Below are positions 48,323 through 58,341 of a stretch of DNA of 64,000 bases, one piece after another. The stretch's first letter is position 1; the number at the start of each line of letters is the position of its first letter. The DNA is taken from NCBI RefSeq assembly GCF_000827595.2, contig NZ_LN776186.1, positions 164,236-228,235 on the forward strand, in the 5' to 3' direction. The DNA is from Necropsobacter massiliensis (GTDB lineage: Bacteria > Pseudomonadota > Gammaproteobacteria > Enterobacterales > Pasteurellaceae). The translations under genes and the position numbers were made by a program. The notes beneath the pieces were generated by a model. That model did no database searches and was not told the origin of the DNA. It saw only the letters and a list, made by a program, of their open reading frames with translations.

Positions 48323-49339
48323 ATGATGAATACGACAATATCCGCTTCGCCTATCACCGTGATCGGCGCTGGTTCTTACGGTACCGCGCTGGCGATTACC
48401 TTTTCCCGCAACGGTTATCCCACTTATCTATGGGGGCATGATCCCGAACATATGCGCCGCTTGGCTGACGAACGGCGTAATCAGGCGTTTTTGCCTGATG
48501 TGCGTTTCCCCGATGCGCTACAAATTGAAGCCGATTTGGCGGCGGCAATAGCAAAATCGCGCGATTTATTAATTGTGGTGCCGAGCCATGTATTCGGCGA
48601 AGTTATCACCAAAATCAAACCGCACTTACGCGCGGACAGCCGTATTGTGTGGGCGACCAAAGGGTTGGAACGCGACAGCGGACGCCTATTGCAGCATGTG
48701 ATCGAAGATACGCTCGGCAAAGAATATCCGCTGGCGGTGTTATCCGGACCGACGTTTGCTAAAGAACTGGCGGCGGGTATGCCGACTGCGATTGCGTTGG
48801 CGTCGAATAATCAGCAGTTCGCTCTTGAGTTTCAGGCGCGTATTCATTGCAGTAAGCATTTTCGCGTGTATATCAATCACGATATGATCGGCGTGCAGCT
48901 CGGCGGGGCGATTAAAAACGTCATTGCCATCAGCGCCGGCATGTCCGATGGCATGGGCTTTGGCGCCAATGCCAGAACTGCATTGATCACGCGCGGCATT
49001 GCTGAAATCAGTCGTTTGGGCGTTTCTCTGGGGGCGAACCCGAATACCTTTATGGGCATGTCGGGTTTAGGCGATCTGGTGCTGACCTGTACCGATAACC
49101 AATCCCGCAACCGCCGTTTTGGTTTAATGCTGGGACAAGGCGTCAGTGCGCAGGCGGCAATGGAGGAAATCGGTCAGGTAGTGGAAGGCTTTTATAATAC
49201 CAAAGAGGCCTATTTGCTTGCGCAGCAGCAGGGCGTGGAAATGCCGATTACCGAACAGGTGTATCAGGTACTGTTCTGCGGTAAGAATGCGCAGGAGGTG
49301 GCAATGAGCTTACTCGGACGTGAACGTAAAGTGGAATAA
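48323..49339 (+). CDS. gpsA: glycerol-3-phosphate dehydrogenase [NAD(P)+]
   Basis: 338 residues. Makes sn-glycerol 3-phosphate from dihydroxyacetone phosphate for phospholipids. Rossmann motif [13 protein letters not shown] at residue 12, the catalytic lysine in [14 protein letters not shown] near 195, and [10 protein letters not shown] near 250. Two tandem ATGs begin the gene with GGAG before them. It belongs to the secB-gpsA-cysE block and cysE follows after 9 bases. Confidence 0.96.
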   Translation: MMNTTISASPITVIGAGSYGTALAITFSRNGYPTYLWGHDPEHMRRLADERRNQAFLPDVRFPDALQIEADLAAAIAKSRDLLIVVPSHVFGEVITKIKPHLRADSRIVWATKGLERDSGRLLQHVIEDTLGKEYPLAVLSGPTFAKELAAGMPTAIALASNNQQFALEFQARIHCSKHFRVYINHDMIGVQLGGAIKNVIAISAGMSDGMGFGANARTALITRGIAEISRLGVSLGANPNTFMGMSGLGDLVLTCTDNQSRNRRFGLMLGQGVSAQAAMEEIGQVVEGFYNTKEAYLLAQQQGVEMPITEQVYQVLFCGKNAQEVAMSLLGRERKVE

Positions 49340-49348
49340 GGAAAATAT

Positions 49349-50146
49349 ATGTCGGTAGAATTGTGGAATCTGATCCGTCAGGAAGCAAAAGAACAGGTGG
49401 AATGCGAGCCGATGCTGGCGAGTTTTTTTCATTCGACCATTTTAAAGCATCATAATCTGGGCAGTGCGCTGAGTTATATTCTGGCGAATAAACTTGCCAA
49501 TCCCATTATGCCGGCAATTGCACTACGTGAAATTGTAGAAGAAGCGTATCAGTCGCAGCCGAGTATTATCGAAAGTGCGGCTTGCGATATTCGCGCGGTG
49601 CGGCAGCGCGATCCGGCGGTGGAATTGTGGACGACGCCGTTGCTGTATTTAAAAGGCTTTCATGCCTTACAAAGCTACCGTATCACCCATTATCTGTGGT
49701 TATGCGGGCGTAAAGCGTTGGCGATTTACTTACAGAATCAGATTTCCGTCGCCTTTGATGTGGATATTCATCCGGCGGCAAAAATCGGTCATGGTATCAT
49801 GTTCGACCACGCCACTGGCATCGTTGTAGGGGAAACCTCGGTGATTGAAAACGATGTATCCATTCTACAAGGCGTTACTCTCGGCGGGACGGGTAAAGAA
49901 TCGGGCGATCGTCACCCGAAAGTACGCGAAGGCGTGATGATCGGTGCCGGCGCGAAGATTTTGGGTAATATTGAAGTGGGGCGTTATGCCAAAATTGGCG
50001 CGAATTCGGTGGTGTTGCAGCCGGTGCCAGAATATACTACGGTGGCAGGCGTACCGTCGAAAACTGTCGGCAAGGATAAAGGAGCGAAGCCGGCTTTCGA
50101 TATGAATCAATATTTTATTGATGATTCAATTAACTTAAATATTTAA
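49349..50146 (+). CDS. cysE: serine O-acetyltransferase
   Basis: 265 residues. Forms O-acetylserine, the acceptor for sulfide in cysteine synthesis. An N-terminal helical domain precedes a left-handed beta-helix of hexapeptide repeats (about 140-240). Active-site blocks: IMFDHATGIVVGETSVI near 150 and LGGTGKESGDRHPK near 180. The C-terminal tail, which normally gives feedback inhibition by cysteine, is present. AAGGAAA lies before the ATG. Confidence 0.96.
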   Translation: MSVELWNLIRQEAKEQVECEPMLASFFHSTILKHHNLGSALSYILANKLANPIMPAIALREIVEEAYQSQPSIIESAACDIRAVRQRDPAVELWTTPLLYLKGFHALQSYRITHYLWLCGRKALAIYLQNQISVAFDVDIHPAAKIGHGIMFDHATGIVVGETSVIENDVSILQGVTLGGTGKESGDRHPKVREGVMIGAGAKILGNIEVGRYAKIGANSVVLQPVPEYTTVAGVPSKTVGKDKGAKPAFDMNQYFIDDSINLNI

Positions 50147-50173
50147 TTTCAGTTTGTTAACAGGAAAGCACAA

Positions 50174-50989
50174 ATGATCAATAAAGATACCCAATTATGT
50201 ATGTCCTTATCCGGTCGGCCCGGCAATACCGGCACCTATTTTCATAACTATCTGTATCAGAAACTCGGGCTGAATTTTGTGTATAAGGCCTTTACCACGC
50301 AGGATATCGAACATGCGGTGAAAGGCGTGCGTGCGCTCGGCATCCGCGGCTGTGCGATGTCCATGCCGTTTAAAGAAAGTTGCATGCCCTTTGTGGATGA
50401 AATCGATCCCTCTGCCCAGGCGATTGAATCGGTCAATACCATTGTCAATGATAACGGTCATCTGAAAGCCTACAATACGGACTATATCGCGATTGTTAAG
50501 CTGATTGAGAAATACCATCTGGATAAACATGCCCGTGTGATTGTGCAGGGCAGTGGCGGTATGGCAAAAGCAGTGGTGGCGGCATTTAAGCATGCCGGGT
50601 TTAGTGCATTGCAGGTTTATGCTCGCAACGCGCAGACCGGCGCGTATCTGGCGCAGCTTTACGGCTATGATTATATTGACGACCTAACTGGACAGCAGGC
50701 GGAGATTATCGTCAACGTTACACCTATCGGTATGCAGGGCGGTAATGAGGCATCGCAGCTAGCTTTCCCGTCGGCAATGATCGCCGGTGCGCAAACTGTG
50801 TTTGATGTGGTGGCGATGCCGGCGGAAACGCCGTTGATCCAGGCCGCCCGCGCACAAAATAAGCAGGTGATTTCCGGCGCGGAAGTAATGACTTTACAAG
50901 CGGTGGAACAATTCGTGTTATATACGCATCTGCGTCCGAGCGATGCGCTGATTGCCGAGGCTGCGGCATTTTCCCGCTCCAACCGTTAA
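50174..50989 (+). CDS. shikimate dehydrogenase-like protein (HI0607 type)
   Basis: 271 residues. N-terminal substrate domain with SLSGRPGNTGTYFHNYLY and SMPFKESCM, the lysine of which (about residue 63) is catalytic in the family; SVNTIVND and AYNTDY follow; Rossmann domain with VQGSGGMAKAVVAAF near 122. H. influenzae has this separate branch in addition to AroE, with weak shikimate activity, next to cysE as here. The physiological substrate is uncertain. Confidence 0.88.
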   Translation: MINKDTQLCMSLSGRPGNTGTYFHNYLYQKLGLNFVYKAFTTQDIEHAVKGVRALGIRGCAMSMPFKESCMPFVDEIDPSAQAIESVNTIVNDNGHLKAYNTDYIAIVKLIEKYHLDKHARVIVQGSGGMAKAVVAAFKHAGFSALQVYARNAQTGAYLAQLYGYDYIDDLTGQQAEIIVNVTPIGMQGGNEASQLAFPSAMIAGAQTVFDVVAMPAETPLIQAARAQNKQVISGAEVMTLQAVEQFVLYTHLRPSDALIAEAAAFSRSNR

Positions 50990-51289
50990 GCATCGTTATC
51001 TGCCGGGGCGATGGAGCTCGGCGGTGCGGTTTTTCACCGTACAGACCAACGCATCGTTGTCGCCGAGATATACCGGAAATTCGTTGAAAAATCACCGCAC
51101 TTTTTATTGGGATTCGGCGTATTCATATAGCGTCAAAGTTGGCATCCTGTTAAAATCTGCCGTTCGTTTGATTACATTCCCCTGCCGATAATTTTTGAGA
51201 AGAAAAAAGCGTCATCGGCGGAGGTATAGGCGTGCCGGATCGGGGCGCCGTTTGCCGTTCGGCATCCCAACAGATTGAAGAAAACCGTT
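50990..51289. other. 300-base spacer between the shikimate-dehydrogenase-like gene and mgtC
   Basis: Holds one uptake word (about 51092) and, on the minus strand at 50996-51091, a short open run of 31 codons that reads somewhat like a protein tail (DNDALVCTVKNRTAELHRP) but has no start. No RNA gene or clear terminator is seen. Confidence 0.35.
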
Positions 51290-52009
51290 ATGTATAATAC
51301 TTTATCGTTATTTGAACAACTTCTTTCGACAGACAATATGGACATTTTGTTCAAAATGGTTATCGCCGCGGTGCTTGGCGGCATTATCGGGCTGGAGCGC
51401 GAACTGAAACACAAACCGGTCGGGGTGAAAACCTGCGTGATTATCGCGGTAACCACCTGTGTGCTGACCATTGTGTCGATTAAATCGGCAGAACATTACG
51501 CGCAGGTTTCGGAAAATATCCGCACCGATCCCATGCGTCTGGCGGCACAGGTGATCAGTGGCATTGGTTTTCTGGGCGCCGGGGTGATTTTGCGCAAAAG
51601 CAATGATGCGATTTCCGGGCTGACCACGGCGGCGATTATTTGGGCGGCAGCCGGTATCGGCATTGCCACCGGCGCGGGTTTTTTCTTTGACGCCGTGATC
51701 GCCACCATGATGATTCTGCTGGCGGTGCGTTTGGGACCGAAAGTACAGCAGCTGGTCAGCCGCAGTAAACGGAAAAATCGCAGAACGAAAATCAATATAT
51801 TACTTAATACCGCCACCGCAATCGGCAAGGTGACGAATATTTTGGTCAGCAATAATTATCGGATTGACAACTTAACGGTTAAAGATCAGCAAAACGGCGA
51901 GGTTAAGCTGATTATCAAATGCCTGATTACCGAAAAATCAATGTTACAAGGCGTGTATTTATTGCTGAAAGACGAACCGGAAGTGGTGAGTATTGATTTA
52001 CAGCATTAA
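51290..52009 (+). CDS. MgtC/SapB family membrane protein
   Basis: 239 residues. Four or five helices in the first two thirds carry the MgtC pattern: GGIIGLERELKHKPVGVKT near residue 28 and VISGIGFLGAGVILR near 90. A soluble ACT-like C-terminal domain follows. MgtC proteins influence magnesium adaptation and ATP synthase. Start choice is uncertain: ATG 51290 is used; TTG 51275 or ATG 51338 are alternatives, none with a strong ribosome site. Confidence 0.85.
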   Translation: MYNTLSLFEQLLSTDNMDILFKMVIAAVLGGIIGLERELKHKPVGVKTCVIIAVTTCVLTIVSIKSAEHYAQVSENIRTDPMRLAAQVISGIGFLGAGVILRKSNDAISGLTTAAIIWAAAGIGIATGAGFFFDAVIATMMILLAVRLGPKVQQLVSRSKRKNRRTKINILLNTATAIGKVTNILVSNNYRIDNLTVKDQQNGEVKLIIKCLITEKSMLQGVYLLLKDEPEVVSIDLQH

Positions 52010-52076
52010 GACCCGCTTTTTCAGCGGATCTTAACACGGCGCAAACATCGCAAAAAATGACCGCACTTTTGCGCGT

Positions 52077-53932
52077 TTACCAGTCGAACACCTCGCCGTC
52101 GCGCAAAATATGCGCATTTCCCTTACGGCGCAAAAAACCGCAGCGATCGAAATATTCCATTAACTGCACGGTGATTTTGCGCCCCCAGCCCAGCTCGTCA
52201 CGCAGCCGATTCACGGAAATACTGCCCTGTTCGGCAATAATTTGCTTAATCAGACGGGCGTAAGCGTAGGCGTTTTCCGTCAGCAAAAAACGGTCTTTGA
52301 CAATCGGCGTCAGGTAGCCCAGCTTGCCCGCTTTGTACAGAAAGTTACGCATATCGCTTTCCGTTTGTCCGAGCTTATCCGCCAGATCCCGCACCCACAG
52401 CGCCTGTCCGTGTTGGCACTCAAATTGTTCCGCCACTGCCTGCCACAGCATTTTTTCCGCCTCTGAAAAACGGATTTTATGCTCAGGCGTATGCAGCCAG
52501 CCACGGGTTTGTTCAATTTGCCCGTTGTCAAGCAACTGCTCGATAATATGATAAATCAGCTTTTCCGGCTGATTAATTGCCGCAATGCGATATAAACGAG
52601 CTTTGCTCAATCCAAGCTGATCGCCGTGCAGGGCGTGATATTCGCTCAGCGCCGCGAGCAGCTTTTCCGCCTGCTGCGCCTGATAATGGCGGTTAAATCC
52701 CCACTCTTGAAACACCACGTCTTGATTGGCGCGGATGATGTCCTGCAATTGCTCGGCGCTTAACTGTTCCGTCCAAGCTAATGTGGCTAATGGGAGCGGC
52801 TGTTGTGCCAGATACCGTTTAATGCGTTCGGCGGCGCTGTTGGTTTGAATCAGCGCGCGTAAGTAATCCAGTCTTTCTGCGCTGCGTTTATGGCGTTTCG
52901 GTGAGTTAATCTCCACCGTTTTGGCGCCAGCAAGCACAGATTTGGCATCACCGCTGCGCAAAATCAGTTTGTCGCCGTACGCCAGCAACAGCGGTTTGTC
53001 TAAAATCAGCTCGGCAAATCCCTGCTGTTGCGACGCCAGTTTTTTTTCCTGCAACAGATTGAGTCTGCCCACAGTGCGTGCCGCGGCGTGATAAATATGC
53101 ACCGGCTGGCTTTCCGTTAAGGGCTGCGCCGCCTCAAGCCAAAGGGTAACGCGTTCTGTCGGCGGCAACGGCGGTTGCGCCAGTAGCCAGTCGCCGCGCT
53201 CAATTTCGTTGCGCGCTAAATCGGTGCTAATATTCAGCGCTAACCGTTGACCTGCCACTCCGCGCGTGTTTTGCTGATTCTGGGCGTGGATATTTTTTAC
53301 CCGCACTTTCTGCCCGCCGGATAAATACAGCGTATCTTCAAGTTGCACCGTGCCAGCAAATGCGGTACCGGTGACCACCGTACCGGCGCCTTTCACGCTG
53401 AAAACGCGGTCGATAGCGTAGCGAAACGGTCTGTCTTGTTCCGCCGGGTTTGGCAGTTGCGCCAGATAATCGCGCAATGCCTCAATACCGCTGCCGGTCT
53501 GGGCAGAGGTGACAAACAACGGACATTGCGCTAAAAACGGATAATCCTGCATGAGCTGGCGGGTGAGCTGCTCGATCTGCGCGGCATCAACACGATCCGC
53601 CTTGGTAATCACCACCATCAACCCGTCAATATGCAGCAGACGCAATATTGCCAGATGTTCCGCGGTCTGCGCCTGCACGCCTTCATCAGCCGCAATAACT
53701 AGCATGGCATAGTGAATACCACCCAGCCCCGCCAGCATATTCGGTAGGAATTTTTCATGCCCCGGCACATCAATAAAACCTAAAACGCGTTCTTTCAGCG
53801 GCAAATAGGCATAGCCGAGATCAATGGTCATGCCGCGTTTTTTTTCTTCCGGCAAATGAGCCGTATCCGTGCCGGTTAAGGCTTGTAATAAAGCGGTTTT
53901 ACCGTGATCCACATGACCGGCGGTGACAATAA

Positions 53933-53936
<4 letters not shown>
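52077..53936 (-). CDS. selB: selenocysteine-specific elongation factor SelB
   Basis: 619 residues. Brings selenocysteyl-tRNA to UGA codons marked by a SECIS hairpin. N-terminal EF-Tu-like GTPase: [16 protein letters not shown] at residue 5, DVPGHEKF near 57, TKAD near 110. Domains II and III follow, then four winged helices (about 370-619) that bind the SECIS RNA. The ATG overlaps the selA stop by four bases, so translation is coupled. Confidence 0.96.
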
Positions 53937-55318
<1,382 letters not shown>

Positions 55319-55438
55319 TTTTGGGTTCCTTTCTTGCCTTGAGTTGGGCTTAATCATACTGTTTTTTAGCAGGAAATTCAGTAGGAAATTGTGTCGGTCG
55401 TTATTTTCGCGGCAAAATTAATGAATTTTTCACCGCAC

Positions 55439-55467
55439 TTGAATAATCCGGCGAATTGGTTTAAAGT
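55439..55467 (+). promoter_or_regulatory. promoter of tRNA-Sec
   Basis: TTGAAT at 55439-55444, a 17-base spacer, TAAAGT at 55462-55467 and a GC-rich discriminator, typical of stable RNA genes. The first base of the tRNA is 16 bases after the -10 box. An uptake word overlaps the -35 box. Confidence 0.65.
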
Positions 55468-55482
55468 TGGTGCGCCTTTTGC

Positions 55483-55577
55483 GGAAGATCGTCGTTTCCG
55501 GTGAAGCGGCAGGACTTCAAATCCTGTTAAGGTTGCCAGCAATCTTGGGTGGGTTCGACTCCCATGATCTTCCGCCA
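55483..55577 (+). tRNA. selC: tRNA-Sec (anticodon TCA)
   Basis: 95 bases ending in an encoded CCA. The acceptor stem GGAAGATC pairs with GATCTTCC (eight base pairs), G73 discriminator, a long variable arm, and the T-arm GGTTCGACTCCC. The anticodon TCA is at 55517-55519 within ACTTCAAAT. The sequence closely follows E. coli selC. The 3' part is a known attachment site for P4-type integrases, and an integrase gene lies 320 bases downstream. Confidence 0.97.
55550..55577 (+). other. probable left attachment site (attL) in selC
   Basis: The 3' T-arm and acceptor of tRNA-Sec abut mobile-element DNA: no further chromosomal genes are seen after 55577, and a P4-type integrase follows. The core would be the 3' end of the tRNA. 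The right copy (attR) is outside the window, so the exact core is not known. Confidence 0.6.
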
Positions 55578-55618
55578 ATCCATATAAACCTGCATAAATT
55601 CACGTCAACTAATCACTC

Positions 55619-55830
55619 AATAAACCCAGTATTTTAAAGGCGTTATTGTAATTTAACGTAAACGACCATAAACTACTAGCAACAGTTTTTTAGTTCCCCA
55701 GGTAGTTCCCCAGAAGTGATATTTTCACTTACTCCCTAAAATCACTCCCTAATTTTTATATAAATGGGCTATTCGTGGGGAACTAAAATAGAAATAAACT
55801 CAATGTTCAAAAGGCGTTATTGAGGTTTAA
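55619..55830 (+). repeat. 38-base imperfect direct repeats before the integrase
   Basis: Copies at 55619-55656 and 55793-55830 agree at about 30 of 38 bases and share the exact core AAAGGCGTTATTG. They are offset by 174 bases, one next to the attachment site and one before int. Confidence 0.6.
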
Positions 55831-55893
55831 TTTTTTGATTGTTGGTTGTGACTCCTAAAGAGCTGGGGAACTACAACCATCTGTGGGGAACTA
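55691..55893. repeat. iterated integrase arm-site-like repeats
   Basis: The nine-base word GGGGAACTA occurs five times: inverted (TAGTTCCCC) at 55691-55699 and 55703-55711, direct at 55777-55785, 55865-55873 and 55885-55893. A second word ACTCCCTAA is repeated at 55731-55739 and 55744-55752. Such grouped copies between the attachment site and int look like arm-type binding sites. The last copy overlaps the ribosome site of int, suggesting that bound integrase also limits its own synthesis. Confidence 0.7.
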
Positions 55894-55896
55894 TAA

Positions 55897-57156
55897 ATGC
55901 CTAAAGTGACAACACCGCTTACCGATACAGAAATTAAAAAATCAAAGCCCAAATCGAAAGAATATATACTTTCCGATGGTGGAGGGCTTATCCTACGCAT
56001 AAAACCAAACGGGGCGAAGTTATGGATTTTTAGTTACTATCACCCAATCACAAAGAAACGGGATAAATTAGGCTTAGGCAGTTATCCTGAATTGTCCCTT
56101 GCCGATGTGCGCGCCAAGCGTGAAGAATATCGGCAGTTATTAGCAAAGAAAATCGACCCTCGCACTTACGAAGCCCAAGCTAGACAAGAAAATGCAGACA
56201 AACAGAACCGCACTTTTGCGCGCATGGCAGAAGCATGGTTTAAGGATAGACAGATGAAAGCTGACTTTACCGAGCGCACCGCAAAAGATACATGGGCTTT
56301 ATTTGAGCGGCACATTCTCCCCGCTATCGGTAAATATCCAATTGACCAACTGACCGCACTTATTGGCATTAATGCTTTCAAGCCATTAGAGCGTGCAGGG
56401 AAGTTAGAAACCGTCAGGAAGATCTTAAACAACGTAAATCATGTTATGCGTTACGCTTTGCACCGTGGCTTAATTGCCGTCAATAACTTAGCTGAGATCC
56501 AACGAGAATTTGATAAACCGCGCGTAAAAGGCATGAACACCATAGCGCCCGACGAGCTGGCGGAATTTTTAGCAAAATTCTACCAAGCAAGAGATGATGG
56601 CAGATTTTCCTTATTGTCGTTCTATGCTGTGATGTTAGCACTATTGACCGGAAGCAGACCGAGCGAAATAGCGCGGGCGCAATGGGAAGATATAGACACC
56701 TCAGCGCAAACATGGAGCTATCGAGTACAGAAAGGCAATAAGAACTTACCGGAAGGACGATTGCATATTGTCACCCTTTCCCGTCAAGCGATGGCCATCT
56801 TTGAAAAAATGCGGGAAATTCAGACCGCACTTAGTCTAACTGGTAGCCCTTTTGTCTTTGCTAGTACCGCCGCCAAGAGTGGGCATATCACCATTGAAGC
56901 CTTGCGCATGGCCATTATTCGGAGCATGGGCGAAGGGCGATTGACTACCCACGGCATCAGGCATTTGTTCAGCACCTCACTGAATGACAAGAACTATAAC
57001 GCAGATTGGATTGAAAAAGCCCTATCACACAAGGATAAGAACGCGATCAGGGGAACATATAACAAGGCTTACTATATCCACCAGCGGGCAGAGATGTTGC
57101 AGGCATGGGCGGATTATGTGGAATCATTAGCCCCCCGTCCAATTGTTGATAAATAA
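55897..57156 (+). CDS. P4-type tyrosine integrase
   Basis: 419 residues. N-terminal arm-binding domain (DUF4102; LSDGGGLILRIKPNGAKLW, about 1-95), core-binding SAM-like domain (about 105-200) and catalytic domain: Arg in LLTGSRPSEIA near 253, HGIRH near 351-355, LSH near 372 and the nucleophilic tyrosine in GTYNKAYY near 388. It integrates the element into selC. Three uptake words lie inside the gene. It reads away from the tRNA on the same strand. Confidence 0.95.
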   Translation: MPKVTTPLTDTEIKKSKPKSKEYILSDGGGLILRIKPNGAKLWIFSYYHPITKKRDKLGLGSYPELSLADVRAKREEYRQLLAKKIDPRTYEAQARQENADKQNRTFARMAEAWFKDRQMKADFTERTAKDTWALFERHILPAIGKYPIDQLTALIGINAFKPLERAGKLETVRKILNNVNHVMRYALHRGLIAVNNLAEIQREFDKPRVKGMNTIAPDELAEFLAKFYQARDDGRFSLLSFYAVMLALLTGSRPSEIARAQWEDIDTSAQTWSYRVQKGNKNLPEGRLHIVTLSRQAMAIFEKMREIQTALSLTGSPFVFASTAAKSGHITIEALRMAIIRSMGEGRLTTHGIRHLFSTSLNDKNYNADWIEKALSHKDKNAIRGTYNKAYYIHQRAEMLQAWADYVESLAPRPIVDK

Positions 57157-57648
57157 CCCGGTAAGAAGTCGCAGGGGGGCTATAAAATCGCTATGGCGAT
57201 CAGCAGAACAAACCGCCCACTCAACTCAATTTTCACAACCGTGAAATTAAGATTTTATGATGATAACAGATGACGGCAACAAGAGATGGCTTGTTAAGTT
57301 TTGAATAAAAGGTACTCCCAAGCGGGTTAGGGCTTCCAAGGGGTTGGGAGCGCGCGGTTTTCGGCAGTTTTTTCACTTTTTAGGCATCATCATCTTCCGG
57401 TAAAACCGCCTTTTTATAGCGTTCAGAAACCTGGTTATTTATACAGTTTTTTTTGTTCGTCCTATTGAAACCTTATTTCCCTTGTGAAAGAATAAGCCAA
57501 CATAAACCGCCGTAAAGATACGGCAAGATTAATACTAGATATAGTGCGACTAGGTGCGGATTAATTACCCAAACCGAAAGAATGAAACCCTATTTTCATT
57601 TTGTCGCACTTCCTTTCAGGAATAGGGACTTACGCATAGGGGCGTTTT
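57157..57648. other. 490-base leader with hairpins between int and the cargo genes
   Basis: No gene is seen. It holds a short hairpin TTTCAC-AACC-GTGAAA at 57231-57246; a composite hairpin with CTCCCAA (57315-57321) and TTGGGAG (57344-57350); a stem GCGGTTTT (57354-57361) with AAAACCGC (57402-57409) and five T; and CCCTATT (57588-57594) with AATAGGG (57621-57627) directly before the first cargo gene. The third can end int transcription. The fourth may control the cargo genes. Confidence 0.5.
57354..57415 (+). terminator. possible terminator after int
   Basis: GCGGTTTT and AAAACCGC form an eight-base stem over a 40-base loop, followed by CTTTTT. The long loop makes it less certain. Confidence 0.4.
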
Positions 57649-58329
57649 ATGACTTATGAAGATAATCAGTTCTTGTCTTTATTGGAAAACTCTTACGATC
57701 CACTAATTAGTTTTAAAGAGTTAATTCTCCAAATATCAACCTACACAAATCAAACACCAAGCCAAATTGCCGATAAATTAGAAACACTATTATTTGATTT
57801 TCGACAGAATGGAGCTTATATCAATTCCTTTTGTTACTGCACAATTATAAATAAAACTGGAAGTGAAAGAGAAATTTACGAGCCAATGGAGAATAATTTT
57901 AAAGACGCTTTTAATTTTGTTAAAGGTCATTTAAAAGACATTATTTTGCGTAATTCTCTTGATATTGAAAATATTGATATGTTTTTTGTTAGGCGTTCTG
58001 AAATCATTCAACGAATTAAAATATCTAAATCATTAATACTGAATAAAGTAAACTCGATTCCACTACAACAAATTAGCCAAATAGAAGGCGATTATATTAG
58101 CCTTTATGCGCTTTTAGAGTGGGCTAAGCCAGACTATGAAAATCTATCCAAAACAGCGGTAGATTTACTTAGATTGTTACAAGGGAGAGATGTTCAGCTT
58201 TACCGCAGATACAGTGGTATTAAGAAAAATATAGACAAGGACGATACCAATATTAAAGAGCTATTGAAATTTGTTCAGAAAAATAACGGCTACAATGAAT
58301 ATCAACCAGAAGATGAAATTCCTTTCTAG
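57649..58329 (+). CDS. cargo protein A of unknown function
   Basis: 226 residues, AT-rich gene. I do not recognise the family. No signal peptide or membrane helix is seen; the protein looks mainly helical, acidic at the ends and basic in the centre (RRSEIIQRIKISKS, residues about 120-133). The start ATG follows a hairpin leader and GCATAGGGGCG. Gene B starts 12 bases later with AGAGGAAA, so they form one operon. The position between integrase and alpA is where satellites carry host-benefit or phage-defence genes. No uptake words are present. Confidence 0.75.
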   Translation: MTYEDNQFLSLLENSYDPLISFKELILQISTYTNQTPSQIADKLETLLFDFRQNGAYINSFCYCTIINKTGSEREIYEPMENNFKDAFNFVKGHLKDIILRNSLDIENIDMFFVRRSEIIQRIKISKSLILNKVNSIPLQQISQIEGDYISLYALLEWAKPDYENLSKTAVDLLRLLQGRDVQLYRRYSGIKKNIDKDDTNIKELLKFVQKNNGYNEYQPEDEIPF

Positions 58330-58341
58330 AGGAAATGAGAA

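Noticed and set aside
50996-51091. Minus-strand protein-like tail behind the shikimate-dehydrogenase-like gene
   Set aside because: Only 31 codons, no start, no recognised similarity; chance is as likely.
52007-52034. Hairpin TAAGACCCGCT/AGCGGATCTTA after mgtC as a terminator
   Set aside because: The stem has a mismatch and no T-run follows on either strand.
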